DNA of 64,000 bases from Streptomyces sp. NBC_01237 (GTDB lineage Bacteria > Actinomycetota > Actinomycetes > Streptomycetales > Streptomycetaceae): NCBI RefSeq assembly GCF_035917275.1, contig NZ_CP108508.1:6820001-6884000 (forward strand), read 5' to 3'. A model generated the notes under the pieces. The model was not told where the DNA came from and made no database searches. It saw only the letters and a program-made list of their open reading frames with translations. Positions 16,926-25,541 of this stretch are shown piece after piece. The translations under genes were made by a program, and so were the position numbers. Each line of letters starts with the position of its first letter. Position 1 is the first letter of the stretch.

Positions 16926-17402
16926 GTGGAGAAGGAAGCAGGGTCCGATGCCGCGGGGGTGCGGCTGGTTGACCCGTGGTACGACGCGCCGGTTTCCGGC
17001 CGGGGCGGGCCGGGCGGCATCGGTCGGGGCTCACCCGGTGGCGTACCGGGACCGGTGGGTCCGCGGCAGGGGCTCAGTGCGGCCGACATCTACGTCGAGG
17101 TGCAGCGCAGCGAGGCGTTTCGCGAGGTGCGCCGCCGGTACCGGCGTTTCGTGGTTCCCGCTGTCGCCGCCTTCCTCCTCTGGTACCTCGCCTATGTCGT
17201 CGCGGCGACCACGGCGAGCGGGCTGATGGCCCGTCCCGTGGTGGGTGCCGTCAATGTCGCCATGGTGGCGGGGCTCGGGCAGTTCCTCACCACGTTCCTG
17301 CTCACCTGAGCGTATTCCCGGCACGCGCGACTGCGCAGGGACCGGGCGGCGCTCGATCTCCGGTGGGACACCCAGGAGATGACGAGAGGGATCACGCGTT
17401 GA
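16926..17402 (+). pseudogene. DUF485 membrane protein interrupted by an in-frame TGA
   Basis: The GTG at 16926, with GGGAG seven bases upstream, opens a frame encoding a Gly-rich N-terminus and the DUF485 domain: VQRSEAFREVRRRYRRFV, then two membrane helices (LLWYLAYVVAATTA and VNVAMVAGLGQFLTTFLL). Codon 128 (17307-17309) is TGA exactly where the family has a conserved Trp. Translation of the same frame past it gives AYSRHARLRRDRAALDLRW and ends at TGA 17400-17402, overlapping the symporter's TTG start. The simplest reading is TGG to TGA. DUF485 proteins are small partners encoded before acetate/pyruvate-type symporters. As written, a 127-residue product lacking its cytoplasmic tail would be made. 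A sequencing error is possible. Confidence 0.75.
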
Positions 17403-19113
17403 GAGGGGACCATCAGACGCTGGCGCTGCTGCTGTTCAGCGCGTTCATCGCCGTGACGCTCGGCATCACCACCTGGGTGAGCCGTAACCGGCAGGGCTCC
17501 GCAGAGGAGTTCTACGCCGGGGGCGGCTGTTCGCGCCCATGGAGAATGGATTCGCCATCGCCGGTGACTACATGTCGGCGGCCTCGTTCCTCGGGATCTC
17601 CGGGCTGATCGCCCTCTTCGGATACGACGGCGTGCTCTACTCGGTGGGCTTCCTGGTCGCCTGGCTGGTCGTTCTGCTGCTCGTCGCCGAACTCCTCCGC
17701 AACTGCGGCCGGTTCACGGTCGCGGACGTGGTCGCCGCCCGGATGGCGGAGCGCCCGGTGCGCATTGCCCTCGGCGCCTCGTCCGTCACCGTCTCCGTGC
17801 TGTACCTGGTGGCGCAGATGGTGGGGGCGGGCAGCCTCGTCGCCCTGCTGCTCGGCGGTACGAGCGATGCCGCCCGGTCCTGGACGGTGGTCGGTGTCGG
17901 GGCGCTCATGGTGATCTATGTGTCGCTGGGCGGGATGCGGGCCACCACCTGGATCCAGATCGTCAAGGCCGTTCTGCTGATGGCCGGGGCCATCGCGCTC
18001 ACGGTGCTCGTCCTGGCGCACTTCCACGGCAACGTCAACGCCCTGCTGAACACCGCCGCCGAACGCAGCGGCCACGGCAAGGAGTTCCTCTCTCCCGGGC
18101 TCAGGTACGGCGGGGACTGGACGGCGCGCTTCGACTTCATCAGCCTGGGGCTGGCACTGGTGCCCGGCACGGCCGGACTGCCGCACATCCTGTCGCGCTT
18201 CTACACCGTGCCCACCGCGCGTGCCGCCCGCCGCTCGGTCGTCTGGTCCATCGGCCTCATCGGCAGTTTCTACCTGATGACGATCGTGCTCGGGTTCGGG
18301 GCGGCGGCGCTCGTCGGCCCGGCGGACGTACGGGCCTCGAACGCGGCCGGGAACACGGCGGTTCCGCTGCTGGCCCTGGTTCTCGGCGGCGGTGAGGGTT
18401 CCACCGGCGGAACGGTTCTCTTCGCGGTCGTCGCTGCCGTCGCCTTCGCCACCATCCTGGCCGTCGTGGCCGGGATCACGCTCGCCTCCTCCGCCTCCGT
18501 CGCCCACGACCTCTACGCTTCGCTCCGGCGTCCGGGCGCCGAGAAGCGCGGCGAGGTCGCCGTCGCCCGGATCGCCGCCGCCGGTATCGGGGCGGTCGCC
18601 ATCGCGCTGAGCCTCATCGCCCAGAATCTGAACGTGGCCTTCCTGGTGGGTCTGGCCTTCGCCGTGGCGGCCTCGGCGAACCTTCCGGCGCTGCTCTACT
18701 CACTGTTCTGGCGCAACTTCACCACCCGGGGCGCGGTCTGGGCGGTCCACGGCGGGCTGATCCCCTCCGTCGTCCTCGTGCTGCTTTCCCCGGTCGTCTC
18801 CGGGAGCCCCGCCGCGCTGTTCCCCGGGGCCGACTTCCAGCTCTTCCCCCTGGAGAACCCGGGACTCGTCTCCATCCCACTGGGCTTCCTGGCCGGATGG
18901 ATCGGCACGGTCACCTCACCCGGCCCGCCCGACGAGGCCAAGCACGCGGAGACGGAGGTCCGTGCCCTGACAGGTGCGGGTGCGGTGAAGCGGGGGAGCC
19001 CGCTCCCGGGCCGTCGCGGTCCTGCCTCGGCCGGTCCTCCCGGTCCTGCCGGTCCTCCCGGTCCTGCCGGTCGTGCGGTCCTGCCGGTCGCGACGAGTGA
19101 CAGGCGGCTCTAG
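17399..19113 (+). pseudogene. Sodium:solute symporter (acetate/monocarboxylate type), frameshifted
   Basis: The natural start is TTG 17399, overlapping the DUF485 stop. Its frame encodes TM1 (LALLLFSAFIAVTLGITTW) and SRNRQGSAEEFYAGG, then runs wrong after 17520. One missing base near 17519-17527 (within GCCGGGGGCGGCTG) restores AGGRLFAPMENGFAIAGDYM, the hallmark of SSS-family symporters related to ActP and MctC. From there the frame is open to 19113 with the rest of the helices. An internal ATG at 17539 could start a 524-residue product lacking TM1, but it has no ribosome binding site. The C-terminus ends in a collagen-like GPPGPAGPPGPAG tract. The stop TAG shares CTAG with the stop of the opposing regulator gene. 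Confidence 0.72.
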
Positions 19114-19787
19114 GCGCCCGTCGTCCAGGTGTAGCGGTGTTCCGGGCGGCCCGTCTCGCCGTAACGCAGGGTCAGGCGGACCCGGCCGGTGCGTTCCAGG
19201 AGCTTCAGATAGCGCTGGGCCGTCTGGCGGCTCATTCCGGCGCTCTCCGCGATCTCCTGGGCGGAGAGCGGGTTGTCGGCGGTCCGCAGCGCCTGCCGGA
19301 CCAGTTCCGCCGTGGTGGGTGAGTGCCCCTTGGGGAGGTCGGGTTCGCCGGCCGCCCACAGTGCGCCGAAGAGCCGGTCCACCTCGGTCTGCTCGGCCTC
19401 GCCGTCTCCGCCGAGGGCGTGGCGCAGTGCCGCGTACGCCTCCAGTTTGGTCCGCAGACCCGCGTACGTGAACGGCTTGACCAGGTACTGGAGCGCACCG
19501 TGCCGCATCGCCGCCCGGACCGTGGCGACATCGCGTGCCGCCGTCACCATGATCACGTCGACGTGGTGGCCGAGGCCGCGCAGTTCACGTACCACCGCGA
19601 GGCCGTTCCGGTCGGGAAGGTAGTGGTCGAGCAGGATCAGGTCCACGGGGACCGCTTCGATCCTGGAGAGGGCCTCGGCCGCGGAGTGGGCCTGCGCGGC
19701 CACCCGGAAACCGGGCACCTTGGCGACGTAGGCCGCGTTGATCTGCGCGACCCGGATGTCGTCGTCCACCACCAGGACCTGGATCAA
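19110..19787 (-). CDS. CitB/DcuR-type response regulator
   Basis: Protein of 225 residues. Receiver domain: acidic triad in VVDDDIRVA, phospho-acceptor Asp54 in ILLDHYLPD, and Lys in LVKPFTY. The C-terminal half has the winged-helix output typical of citrate/C4-dicarboxylate regulators (LSAQEIAESAGMSRQTAQ, then RYLKLLERTGRVRLTLRYG). The ATG at 19787 overlaps the kinase stop by four bases. It is encoded convergently with the symporter, with the two stops sharing CTAG. Systems of this kind usually regulate an adjacent carboxylate transporter, which here is broken. All functional residues are present, so the system itself looks intact. Confidence 0.9.
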   Translation of the reverse strand: MIQVLVVDDDIRVAQINAAYVAKVPGFRVAAQAHSAAEALSRIEAVPVDLILLDHYLPDRNGLAVVRELRGLGHHVDVIMVTAARDVATVRAAMRHGALQYLVKPFTYAGLRTKLEAYAALRHALGGDGEAEQTEVDRLFGALWAAGEPDLPKGHSPTTAELVRQALRTADNPLSAQEIAESAGMSRQTAQRYLKLLERTGRVRLTLRYGETGRPEHRYTWTTGA

Positions 19788-21457
19788 CGGTTCTCTCCTG
19801 ACGTCGCCGGATGCGCGGGGACCTGTGTGCCGCCCGGCTCGGGTTCGCTCAGGGCTTCCGGCAGCACGACCGTGAACACCGCTCCACCGTCCGCGGACTC
19901 CGCGACGCCCACACTGCCGCCCTGGCGCTCGGCCAGCCGCCGCACCAGCGGAAGTCCCAGGCCCCGCTTGCCGTGTGCCGGGAGCTCCTTGGTCGACCAG
20001 CCTTCAGTGAAGATCGACTCGTACTGGCCGGGGGGCACGCCGGGACCACTGTCATGGACCCGCAGGATCACCGTACGGCCTTCCGTCCGCAGGCCCACCT
20101 CGATGCGCGCCTCGGCGGAGCCGGCCGCCGCGTCCAGGGCGTTGTCGACCAGGTTGCCGACGACCGTGACCAGACCCCGGGGGTCCACCAGCCGGTCCGG
20201 CAGCAGCGAGCCGGGAGCCATGCGCAGCGAGACACCGCGCTCCGCCGCGACCGTGGCCTTGCCGACCAGCAGAGCGGCCAGCAGCGGATCGCGTACCTTC
20301 TCGGTGACCTGTTCGGCCGTAGCCCGGTGGACCCCGACGACCTCGGTGACGAACTCCATCGCGTCCTCGTGCATCTCCAGCTCCAGGAGGCCGAGAAGGG
20401 TGTGCAGACGGTTCGCGTGCTCGTGGTCCTGGGCGCGCAGCGCATCGATCAGGCCACGGGTGGAGTCGAGTTCACGGCCGAGATGTTCGAGCTCGGTGCG
20501 GTCGCGCAGGGTCACCACGGCGCCACCGTCGTCCGTGGGCATCCGGTTGGCGAGCAGGACCCGGCTGCCCCGTACGGTCAGGAGATCGTCGCCGACGACG
20601 CGTCCGGCCAGCACATCCGCGGTCCTCCCGCTGCCCAGCACCTCGTCGAGGGGGCGGCCGGCGGCGTCCGGGCCGAGGCCCAGCAGACGCTGCGCCTCGT
20701 CGTTCAGCAGCCGGACGTGCCCCGTCCGGTCCAGGGCGACCACTCCTTCGCGGATGCTGTGCAGCATGGCCTCGCGTTCCGTCAGGAGCGCGGAGATATC
20801 GGAGAACGCCAGGTCATGGGTCTGCCGCTGGAGGCGGCGGGAGATCAGATAGGCGGCCAGCGCGCCGACGGCCAGTGCACCGCCCGCGTACGCGAGCAGT
20901 CCGGGGATCGCCGCGAGCAGCCGGGCGCGGACGCTGTCGTACGCGATTCCGACCGAGACCGCCCCGACGACCTGACCGGACGCGTCGAGAAGCGGCACCT
21001 TGCCGCGGGCGGAGCGGCCGAGAGTCCCGCTGTCGATCTCCATGACGTCCCGGCCCGCGAGCGCCTCGCTGGGATCGGTGGACACGACCCTGCCGATCCG
21101 GTGGGTCTCGGTGTGCGACCAGCGCACTCCTCTGCCGTCCATGATCACGACGTACTCGGCACCGGTGGACCGTCTGATCCGCTCGGCCACGGACTGCACG
21201 GGGCCCCGCGGCGAGGGCTCCGTGGTGAGGAGGTCCCTCGTGATCTGCGGCTGGGCCGCCGTGCTCTGGGCGATGGCGAGGGCGCGGCGCATCGCCTGGT
21301 CGTCGAGCTGGGCACTGAGCGGAGCCAGGAAGAGGCCGGTGACCAGCACCGTGACACCCGTGATGATGGTCAGCTGCATCAGCAGTACCTGGGAGAAGAC
21401 CCGCTTCGGCCAGCCGAACCGGCGCGGTCCCCGGACGGTGGTCGGTGGGGTGCTCAT
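19784..21457 (-). CDS. CitA/DcuS-type sensor histidine kinase
   Basis: Protein of 557 residues. TM1 (residues 24-46, LLMQLTIITGVTVLVTGLFL) and TM2 (about 175-195, LLAYAGGALAVGALAAYLI) enclose an extracytoplasmic PAS-like domain of ~125 residues that contains VSVGIAYD near its end. A cytoplasmic PAS (HVRLLNDEAQRLLGL) follows, then a short CitA-type phosphoacceptor region (DALRAQDHEHANRLHTLLGL) and an ATPase domain with VGNLVDNALDAA, DSGPGVP and GKRGLGLPLV. Members of this family bind citrate or C4-dicarboxylates outside the cell. It is coupled with the response regulator gene downstream. The gene is transcribed away from the citrate-synthase cluster. Confidence 0.9.
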   Translation of the reverse strand: MSTPPTTVRGPRRFGWPKRVFSQVLLMQLTIITGVTVLVTGLFLAPLSAQLDDQAMRRALAIAQSTAAQPQITRDLLTTEPSPRGPVQSVAERIRRSTGAEYVVIMDGRGVRWSHTETHRIGRVVSTDPSEALAGRDVMEIDSGTLGRSARGKVPLLDASGQVVGAVSVGIAYDSVRARLLAAIPGLLAYAGGALAVGALAAYLISRRLQRQTHDLAFSDISALLTEREAMLHSIREGVVALDRTGHVRLLNDEAQRLLGLGPDAAGRPLDEVLGSGRTADVLAGRVVGDDLLTVRGSRVLLANRMPTDDGGAVVTLRDRTELEHLGRELDSTRGLIDALRAQDHEHANRLHTLLGLLELEMHEDAMEFVTEVVGVHRATAEQVTEKVRDPLLAALLVGKATVAAERGVSLRMAPGSLLPDRLVDPRGLVTVVGNLVDNALDAAAGSAEARIEVGLRTEGRTVILRVHDSGPGVPPGQYESIFTEGWSTKELPAHGKRGLGLPLVRRLAERQGGSVGVAESADGGAVFTVVLPEALSEPEPGGTQVPAHPATSGENR

Positions 21458-21613
21458 CGTACGAACGGTAGAGCCGACTCCCGCCCTTCCGGAAATCTCG
21501 CCGGATGACGCTTCGCGGGACGGGCTCCGGCCGGCTCCGGGCCGGCTCGGTGCGGCCCCGCTCAGCTCCGGACGGCTTTGCGCCAGAAGGCTCCGGATGC
21601 CTTCGCCGTACGA

Positions 21614-22993
21614 CTACCGGGGCGGATCCTCCCCGTGCCCTTCCCCTGGTGCCGGTGTGGGCAACGGCTGCGGCGGGCGGGGGCCTCCGTACTGTCCACT
21701 GGGCCGCATCCGCAGTGGGCGTTCCGCGTACTCCTCCAGCGCATGGGCGATCCAGCCCGCCGTACGGGACACCGCGAACACCGTCTCGCCCGCCTCCGCC
21801 GGCATGCCGCAGGAGACCGAGAGGACAGCGAGGGCCAGGTCGATATTGGCGTGCAGGGGGGTGTGCCGGGCTGTCGTGCTCACCACGTCACGGGCCGCCG
21901 CCAGTGCGTCGGCCGCCTGTGGCACCTTCTCCAGCAGGGCGAACAGGGTCCGGCCGCGGGGGTCCTCACCCGTGTACAGCCGGTGTCCCAGCCCCGGCAC
22001 CCTGCGGCCGGTCCGGAGATGGTCGGCGACGACCGGGGCCGCGCCACCCCGGTCCACGACCTCCGTCAGCATCCGGTGGGCCAGGCCGCTCGCGGCGCCG
22101 TGCAACGGCCCCTCCAGAACGCCGAGACCCGCGGAGACCACGGCGTACGGATGGGCGTGGGCGGACGCGGCGACCCGTGCGGCCAGTGTCGAGGCCGCCA
22201 GGTCGTGGTCGATCAGCAGAACCAGAGCAGTGTCCAGCACCGCGAGCGAGGCCGGGTCGGCGGGCCGCGCGGTGAGCCTGGGCCACAGCTGCTGGGCGAG
22301 CGTGCCGGAGCCGTCCTCGTCCCGCCCGCCGTCCTCGTCCCGCCCGGCGCCCTCGCCCGGCCCGGCGCCCTCGCCCGGCTTCGCGCCCCCGATCACCGGG
22401 AGTGCGCCGACCAGAGTGGGAATCAGGCTGCGGGCGCTGCTGAGCACCGCGCGGGGCGACAGGTCGAACCGCAGCGGGTCCGCGGCCGCCGCGGCGATCA
22501 CCGCCACCCGCAGCCGGTCCGTCGAGCCGCTGTGCGCGGGCAGCGCGCCGACCGCCCGGCGCGCCGCGGCGAGCGCCGCGGCGGGTGCGTCGAAGCGCAC
22601 CCCCGGCCGGAGCTCACCCGTCCACAGCCACTCGGCGACCTCCTCGTAGCCGTACTCCCGGGCCAGCTCGGTCGCGTCGACCCCGCGGAAGTAGTACCGG
22701 TCCTGCTCGATGAGGGTGATGCCGGTACGGAAGACGAGATCATTCCCGGCCGGTGTGTGCTCGCGCCGCCCCGTACGCCGGACCAGGGCCTCGACCTCGG
22801 CGGCGTCGAACGTGCTGCCGCGCCCGCCGGGGGCGCGCACGCTGCTCAGCTGGCCCCTGCTGACGTACGCGTACACCGTCTCGGGCTTCACGCCCAGCAG
22901 TTCGGCGGTCTCCCGTGTGGTGAGCCGCCGTCCTCCGGCCGCGCTCTCCGGCTCGCAGCGGGAGCCGGAGGCGTGCGCTGCTTGATCCGTCAT
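21614..22993 (-). CDS. Citrate synthase-family protein with N-terminal HTH domain
   Basis: Protein of 459 residues. Residues 22-75 form an excisionase/MerR-like HTH (LTTRETAELLGVKPETVYAY, then VSRGQLSSVR). Citrate-synthase fold sequence follows: DYYFRG-like residues, ASAHAHPYAVVSAGLGVLEG, LHGAASGLAHRML, and VPGLGHRLYTGEDPR, which carry His residues comparable to catalytic positions. A variable insert at about residues 203-232 is made of Gly/Glu/Asp-rich six-residue repeats encoded by a DNA repeat at 22311-22382. Whether it is an enzyme, a regulator or both is not known; the HTH suggests DNA binding. ATG 22993 was chosen because it begins just before the conserved region. It is divergent from a second citrate-synthase gene. 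Confidence 0.85.
   Translation of the reverse strand: MTDQAAHASGSRCEPESAAGGRRLTTRETAELLGVKPETVYAYVSRGQLSSVRAPGGRGSTFDAAEVEALVRRTGRREHTPAGNDLVFRTGITLIEQDRYYFRGVDATELAREYGYEEVAEWLWTGELRPGVRFDAPAAALAAARRAVGALPAHSGSTDRLRVAVIAAAAADPLRFDLSPRAVLSSARSLIPTLVGALPVIGGAKPGEGAGPGEGAGRDEDGGRDEDGSGTLAQQLWPRLTARPADPASLAVLDTALVLLIDHDLAASTLAARVAASAHAHPYAVVSAGLGVLEGPLHGAASGLAHRMLTEVVDRGGAAPVVADHLRTGRRVPGLGHRLYTGEDPRGRTLFALLEKVPQAADALAAARDVVSTTARHTPLHANIDLALAVLSVSCGMPAEAGETVFAVSRTAGWIAHALEEYAERPLRMRPSGQYGGPRPPQPLPTPAPGEGHGEDPPR
22311..22382. repeat. In-frame tandem repeat of four 18-bp units
   Basis: CCGTCCTCGTCCCGCCCG occurs twice back to back (22311-22328, 22329-22346), followed by two copies of a related unit GCGCCCTCGCCCGG plus four bases (22347-22364, 22365-22382). 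On the minus strand it encodes six-residue repeats within the HTH-citrate synthase. Unit length divisible by three means copy-number change keeps the frame. Confidence 0.85.
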
Positions 22994-23042
22994 GGTGCCC
23001 ACCGTATCCACGCATTCCTCGGCTTCCATCCATACACATACG

Positions 23043-23100
23043 TTGATTCAATCAATATTGACAGGAATTAAGTCAAGCATGGACAGTCGAATCAATATTG
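23043..23100. promoter_or_regulatory. Operator-like AT-rich region with twin palindromes
   Basis: ATCAATATTG occurs twice (23051-23060, 23091-23100), 40 bp apart, each containing the 8-bp palindrome CAATATTG. The first copy also overlaps a 13-bp palindrome TTGATTCAATCAA (23043-23055). This AT-rich island lies between the divergent citrate-synthase genes (starts at 22993 and 23126) in DNA otherwise above 70% G+C. Repeats in phase on the helix suggest cooperative binding, possibly by the HTH-citrate synthase itself. Confidence 0.65.
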
Positions 23101-23125
23101 GGAGTCACGGAAAAGAGATCCTGAG

Positions 23126-24289
23126 ATGCCGGCCACGACCCACAGCACCGCCCCCCTCGACGTACCCCGCGGCCTCGCGGGAGTCGTCGTCACCGACACC
23201 GCTCTCGGCGACGTACGCGGGCGTGAGGGCTTCTACCACTACCGCCAGTACTCGGCGATCGAGCTGGCGCGGACCCGCAGCTTCGAGGACGTCTGGTACC
23301 TGATGTTCCACGGCGAGCTGCCCGACCGGGCCGCCCGCGCCGACTTCGCCGCCCGCACCGCGGCCCTTCGCCGGCTGCCCGCCGAGGTGCGCGGGGCGCT
23401 GCCCGCCATCGCCCGCGCGGGCGCGGTGCCGGGCCCGCTCGCCGGACTGCGCACCGCGCTCTCCCTGCTCGGGGCCTCGGCCGGATTCCGCCCGGTGTAC
23501 GACATCGGGGCCCCGAGCCGCCGCGACGACGCCCTCGCCGCCTGCGCCGCCGTACCCACCGTGCTCACCGCCCTGTACCGGCTCGGCCAGGGCCTCGATC
23601 CGGTGGAGCCGCGCGAGGACCTGCCCCATGCCGCGAACTACCTGTACATGCTCACCGGCGCGGAACCGGCCACCGCGCACGTCAGGGCGGTCGAGCAGTA
23701 CCTCATCTCCACCGTCGACCACGGCTTCAACGCCTCGACGTTCACCGGCCGGGTCGTGGCCTCCACCGGCGCCGACATGGCCGCCTGCCTGGTCGCCGCC
23801 GTGGGCGCGCTCTCCGGGCCGCTGCACGGCGGAGCGCCCAGCCGGGCCCTGGACACGCTGGACGCGATCGGCACCCCGGACCGTATCGACGGCTGGATCC
23901 GCGAACAGGTCCTCTCGGGCGCACGCATCATGGGCTTCGGGCACCCCGTCTACCGCACCGAGGACCCGCGTTCCCGCATGCTGAGGGGCATCGCCCAGGG
24001 CTTCGGCGGCCCGCTCGTCGACTTCGCCGTCGAGGTGGAACGACAGGTCGAGGCCATCCTCGCCGAGCTCAAGCCGGGACGTGAGCTGCACACCAACGTG
24101 GAGTTCTACGCCGGGGTCGTCATGGAGCTCTGCGGGCTGCCGCGCGAGATGTTCACACCCACTTTCTGCGCGGCGCGCGTGGTCGGATGGAGCGCCAATA
24201 TCCTGGAGCAGGCGGAGGACTCGAAGATCATCCGCCCGGCGGCCCGCTACGTCGGTACCCCTCCGCCGCAGCCGGTCCCGGCACCCTGA
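23126..24289 (+). CDS. Citrate synthase / 2-methylcitrate synthase family enzyme
   Basis: Protein of 387 residues, a full-length type II-like citrate synthase. Opening GREGFYHYRQYSAIELARTR matches the short dimeric actinobacterial forms. Catalytic residues appear to be present: His in STVDHGFNAST, His in IMGFGHPVYRTEDPR, and the C-terminal NVEFYAGVVMELCGLP, which carries the region of the Asp/Glu and substrate-binding residues. It would condense acetyl-CoA (or propionyl-CoA) with oxaloacetate. No strong Shine-Dalgarno (weak AGAGATC) precedes the ATG. It is transcribed divergently from the HTH-citrate synthase; 23 bp after it begins a CobW gene, likely in the same operon. The true TCA-cycle citrate synthase is probably elsewhere. 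Confidence 0.88.
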   Translation: MPATTHSTAPLDVPRGLAGVVVTDTALGDVRGREGFYHYRQYSAIELARTRSFEDVWYLMFHGELPDRAARADFAARTAALRRLPAEVRGALPAIARAGAVPGPLAGLRTALSLLGASAGFRPVYDIGAPSRRDDALAACAAVPTVLTALYRLGQGLDPVEPREDLPHAANYLYMLTGAEPATAHVRAVEQYLISTVDHGFNASTFTGRVVASTGADMAACLVAAVGALSGPLHGGAPSRALDTLDAIGTPDRIDGWIREQVLSGARIMGFGHPVYRTEDPRSRMLRGIAQGFGGPLVDFAVEVERQVEAILAELKPGRELHTNVEFYAGVVMELCGLPREMFTPTFCAARVVGWSANILEQAEDSKIIRPAARYVGTPPPQPVPAP

Positions 24290-24312
24290 CGACATTCCGA
24301 GGAAGGCCCCCG

Positions 24313-25539
24313 TTGCCCCCGCCCCGCGCCCCGCAGATCCCGGTCGTCGTCCTCGCCGGCTTCCTGGGATCAGGCAAGACCACGCTGCTCAACCACCTGC
24401 TCCGCAACCGGGCCGGCAACCGGATCGGCGTGATCGTCAATGACTTCGGGGCCATCGAGATCGACGCCATGACCGTCGCGGGGCAGGTCGGCTCGACGGT
24501 CTCGCTGGGTAACGGCTGTCTGTGCTGCGCCGTCGACGCGAGCGAACTCGACACCTTCCTGGAGACGCTGACGCGGCCCTCCGCCCGCCTCGATGTGATC
24601 GTCATCGAGGCGAGCGGCCTCGCCGAACCCCAGGAGCTCGTACGGATGCTGCTGGCCAGCGACAACCCGCACATCCTGTACGGGGGACTGGTCGAGGTCG
24701 TCGACGCCGCCGAGTTCGACCGGACCAGGGAACGCCACCCGGAGATCGAACGCCATCTCGCCGTCGCCGATCTCGTCGTGCTGAACAAGACCGACCGGGT
24801 GGACGGGGCGGAGCACGAGCGGCTGCGCGCGGACGTCGCGGCCCTCGGCAGCCGGGCGGCCGTCATCTCCGCTGTTCACGGCCGGATCGACCCCGAGCTG
24901 CTCTTCGACCCCGCGGTGCGGCCGGACGCCGAGGAGAAGGCCCGTCAGCTCACCTTCGAGGATCTGCTCCTCGACACGTGCGAGCCGGGGGAGCAGGGGC
25001 ACGCGAGCCATCTGCACGCCGCGTACGAGAGCGTCGCCTTCACCTCCGACGAGCCGATGGACCCCCGCCGGTTCCTCGCGTTCCTCGACTCCAGGCCCGA
25101 GGGCCTCTACCGGATCAAGGGGTTCGCCGACTTCGGTGAGGGTGACCTGGCGAACAAGTACGCCCTGCACGCGGTGGGAAGATTTCTGCGCTTCGTTCCG
25201 CGGCCCTGGGCCCGGGGCGAGCGGCGGCTCACCCAGCTGGTCCTGATCGGCTCGGGCATCGACGCCGAGGCCCTGCACAAGGACCTCGCCGACTGCCGCG
25301 TACCCACCGATTCCGTGAATGTCCCTCACGATGCCGGGAACGCCTCACCGGGCGCCGGGCCGCACGGCGCGCATCACCACGCCGGACTGGACGCGGCTCA
25401 CGACGCCGGGCAGGACGCGGCTCACGACGCGTCGCGCACCGCGTCCCAGGATCACGTGGACCGTGAGCGTCGGGAGCACCATGAGCGCAGCATGTGGGGC
25501 GTCCTGAGGTACGTACAACAGCCGGCCGACGCGGACTGA
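24313..25539 (+). CDS. CobW/COG0523-family GTPase with metal-binding tail
   Basis: Protein of 408 residues starting at TTG 24313, with GAGGAAGG ending six bases upstream. G3E GTPase features: Walker A GFLGSGKTTLLN, the metal-binding Cys motif GNGCLCC, Walker B-like VIVIEASGLAEPQEL, and the guanine-specificity NKTD. The CobW C-terminal domain ends in RLTQLVLIGSGIDAE. The last ~80 residues are His/Asp-rich (several AHDA and HHH groups) and partly encoded by an exact 18-bp repeat spaced 24 bp. Such proteins act as zinc or cobalt metallochaperones. No zinc-uptake regulator site was recognised upstream, and it follows the citrate-synthase gene by 23 bp, so metal regulation cannot be assumed. Confidence 0.9.
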   Translation: MPPPRAPQIPVVVLAGFLGSGKTTLLNHLLRNRAGNRIGVIVNDFGAIEIDAMTVAGQVGSTVSLGNGCLCCAVDASELDTFLETLTRPSARLDVIVIEASGLAEPQELVRMLLASDNPHILYGGLVEVVDAAEFDRTRERHPEIERHLAVADLVVLNKTDRVDGAEHERLRADVAALGSRAAVISAVHGRIDPELLFDPAVRPDAEEKARQLTFEDLLLDTCEPGEQGHASHLHAAYESVAFTSDEPMDPRRFLAFLDSRPEGLYRIKGFADFGEGDLANKYALHAVGRFLRFVPRPWARGERRLTQLVLIGSGIDAEALHKDLADCRVPTDSVNVPHDAGNASPGAGPHGAHHHAGLDAAHDAGQDAAHDASRTASQDHVDRERREHHERSMWGVLRYVQQPADAD

Positions 25540-25541
25540 GG

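Noticed and set aside
19010..19075. Collagen-like GPPGPAG repeat as a separate gene or element
   Set aside because: It is the low-complexity C-terminal tail of the symporter frame, encoded by 9-bp G+C-rich units, not an independent feature.
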